Positions 40,499 to 40,558 of a DNA stretch of 40,558 nt are shown in pieces; the stretch's first letter is position 1; every line of letters starts with the position of its first letter. The DNA is taken from assembly GCA_003427395.1 (NCBI GenBank), contig BFEA01000164.1:757576-798133 (forward strand), in the 5' to 3' direction. Source of the stretch: Chara braunii. Lineage: Eukaryota > Streptophyta > Charophyceae > Charales > Characeae. The notes below the pieces were generated by a model, which did not search any database, was not told the DNA's origin, and saw nothing but the letters and a program-made list of their open reading frames with translations. The position numbers were made by a program, and so were the translations under genes.

Positions 40499-40558
40499 GA
40501 AACTGCGAATGGCTCATTAAATCAGTTATCATTTATTTGGTGGTCTCCTTACCACTCG
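40499..40558 (+). rRNA. 18S rRNA gene, continuation after the insertion
   Basis: GAAACTGCGAATGGCTCATT then AAATCAGTTAT is the 18S stretch that should directly follow CACTGTGAA at 11,249. It continues to the window edge. Variants such as TTTGGTGGT for the usual TTTGATGGT and TTACCACTCG for TTACTACTCG again look like transitions at conserved sites. Confidence 0.95.

Overview
The window is nuclear DNA from a eukaryote, most likely a green alga or plant and plausibly a charophyte such as Chara. The species call is inference. It rests on plant-like 18S rRNA ends, a chromovirus-type Ty3/gypsy element, a plant-type APE/zinc-finger LINE, a Penelope-like element with an N-terminal GIY-YIG domain (known from green algae), and a zinc-knuckle ORF1 of a style I associate from memory with Chara. 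I see no intact host protein gene. The window is a nest of repeats and decayed mobile elements around a ribosomal RNA gene.

Layout. 1-2,375: two tandem satellites (91 bp and about 173 bp units) ending in a purine microsatellite. 2,376-5,136: gene-free, T/C-rich DNA with several hairpins. 5,137-10,526: a Ty3/gypsy element truncated at its 5' end, with gag-pol in one frame broken by six stops and one LTR. 10,527-11,164: probable rDNA spacer/5' ETS. 11,165-11,249: the first 85 nt of 18S rRNA. The next stretch of 18S resumes at 40,499 directly after an 18-nt poly(A), so 29 kb is inserted in the gene.

The insert is a LINE (11,250-40,496) that was itself invaded. Its 5' region, ORF1, extra ORFs, APE endonuclease and most of the RT occupy 11,250-18,580. 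A 10.7-kb DNA transposon (18,581-29,266) with long inverted ends and a 7/8-matching 8-bp target duplication splits the RT; removing it with one duplication restores the LINE reading frame. The rest of ORF2 lies at 29,275-31,127. A second, unexplained block (31,128 to about 39,789) separates ORF2 from the LINE 3' end. That block holds diverged duplications, about 121-bp repeats with palindromes, eight covarying hairpins and two U6-like snRNA pseudogenes.

Inside the DNA transposon are three copies of a 100-122 bp foldback element, a type III hammerhead ribozyme, CT microsatellites, 56-bp repeats, and a minus-strand Penelope-like element (22,893-28,437). The Penelope-like element has 198-bp direct-repeat ends, a zinc-knuckle/coiled-coil ORF1, an N-terminal GIY-YIG endonuclease, an RT and a second hammerhead ribozyme.

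Most of the coding sequence is broken by stops or frameshifts, so the window records layered insertions rather than an active gene set. Likely order: LINE into 18S; then the DNA transposon and the 3' block into the LINE; then the Penelope-like element into the DNA transposon.
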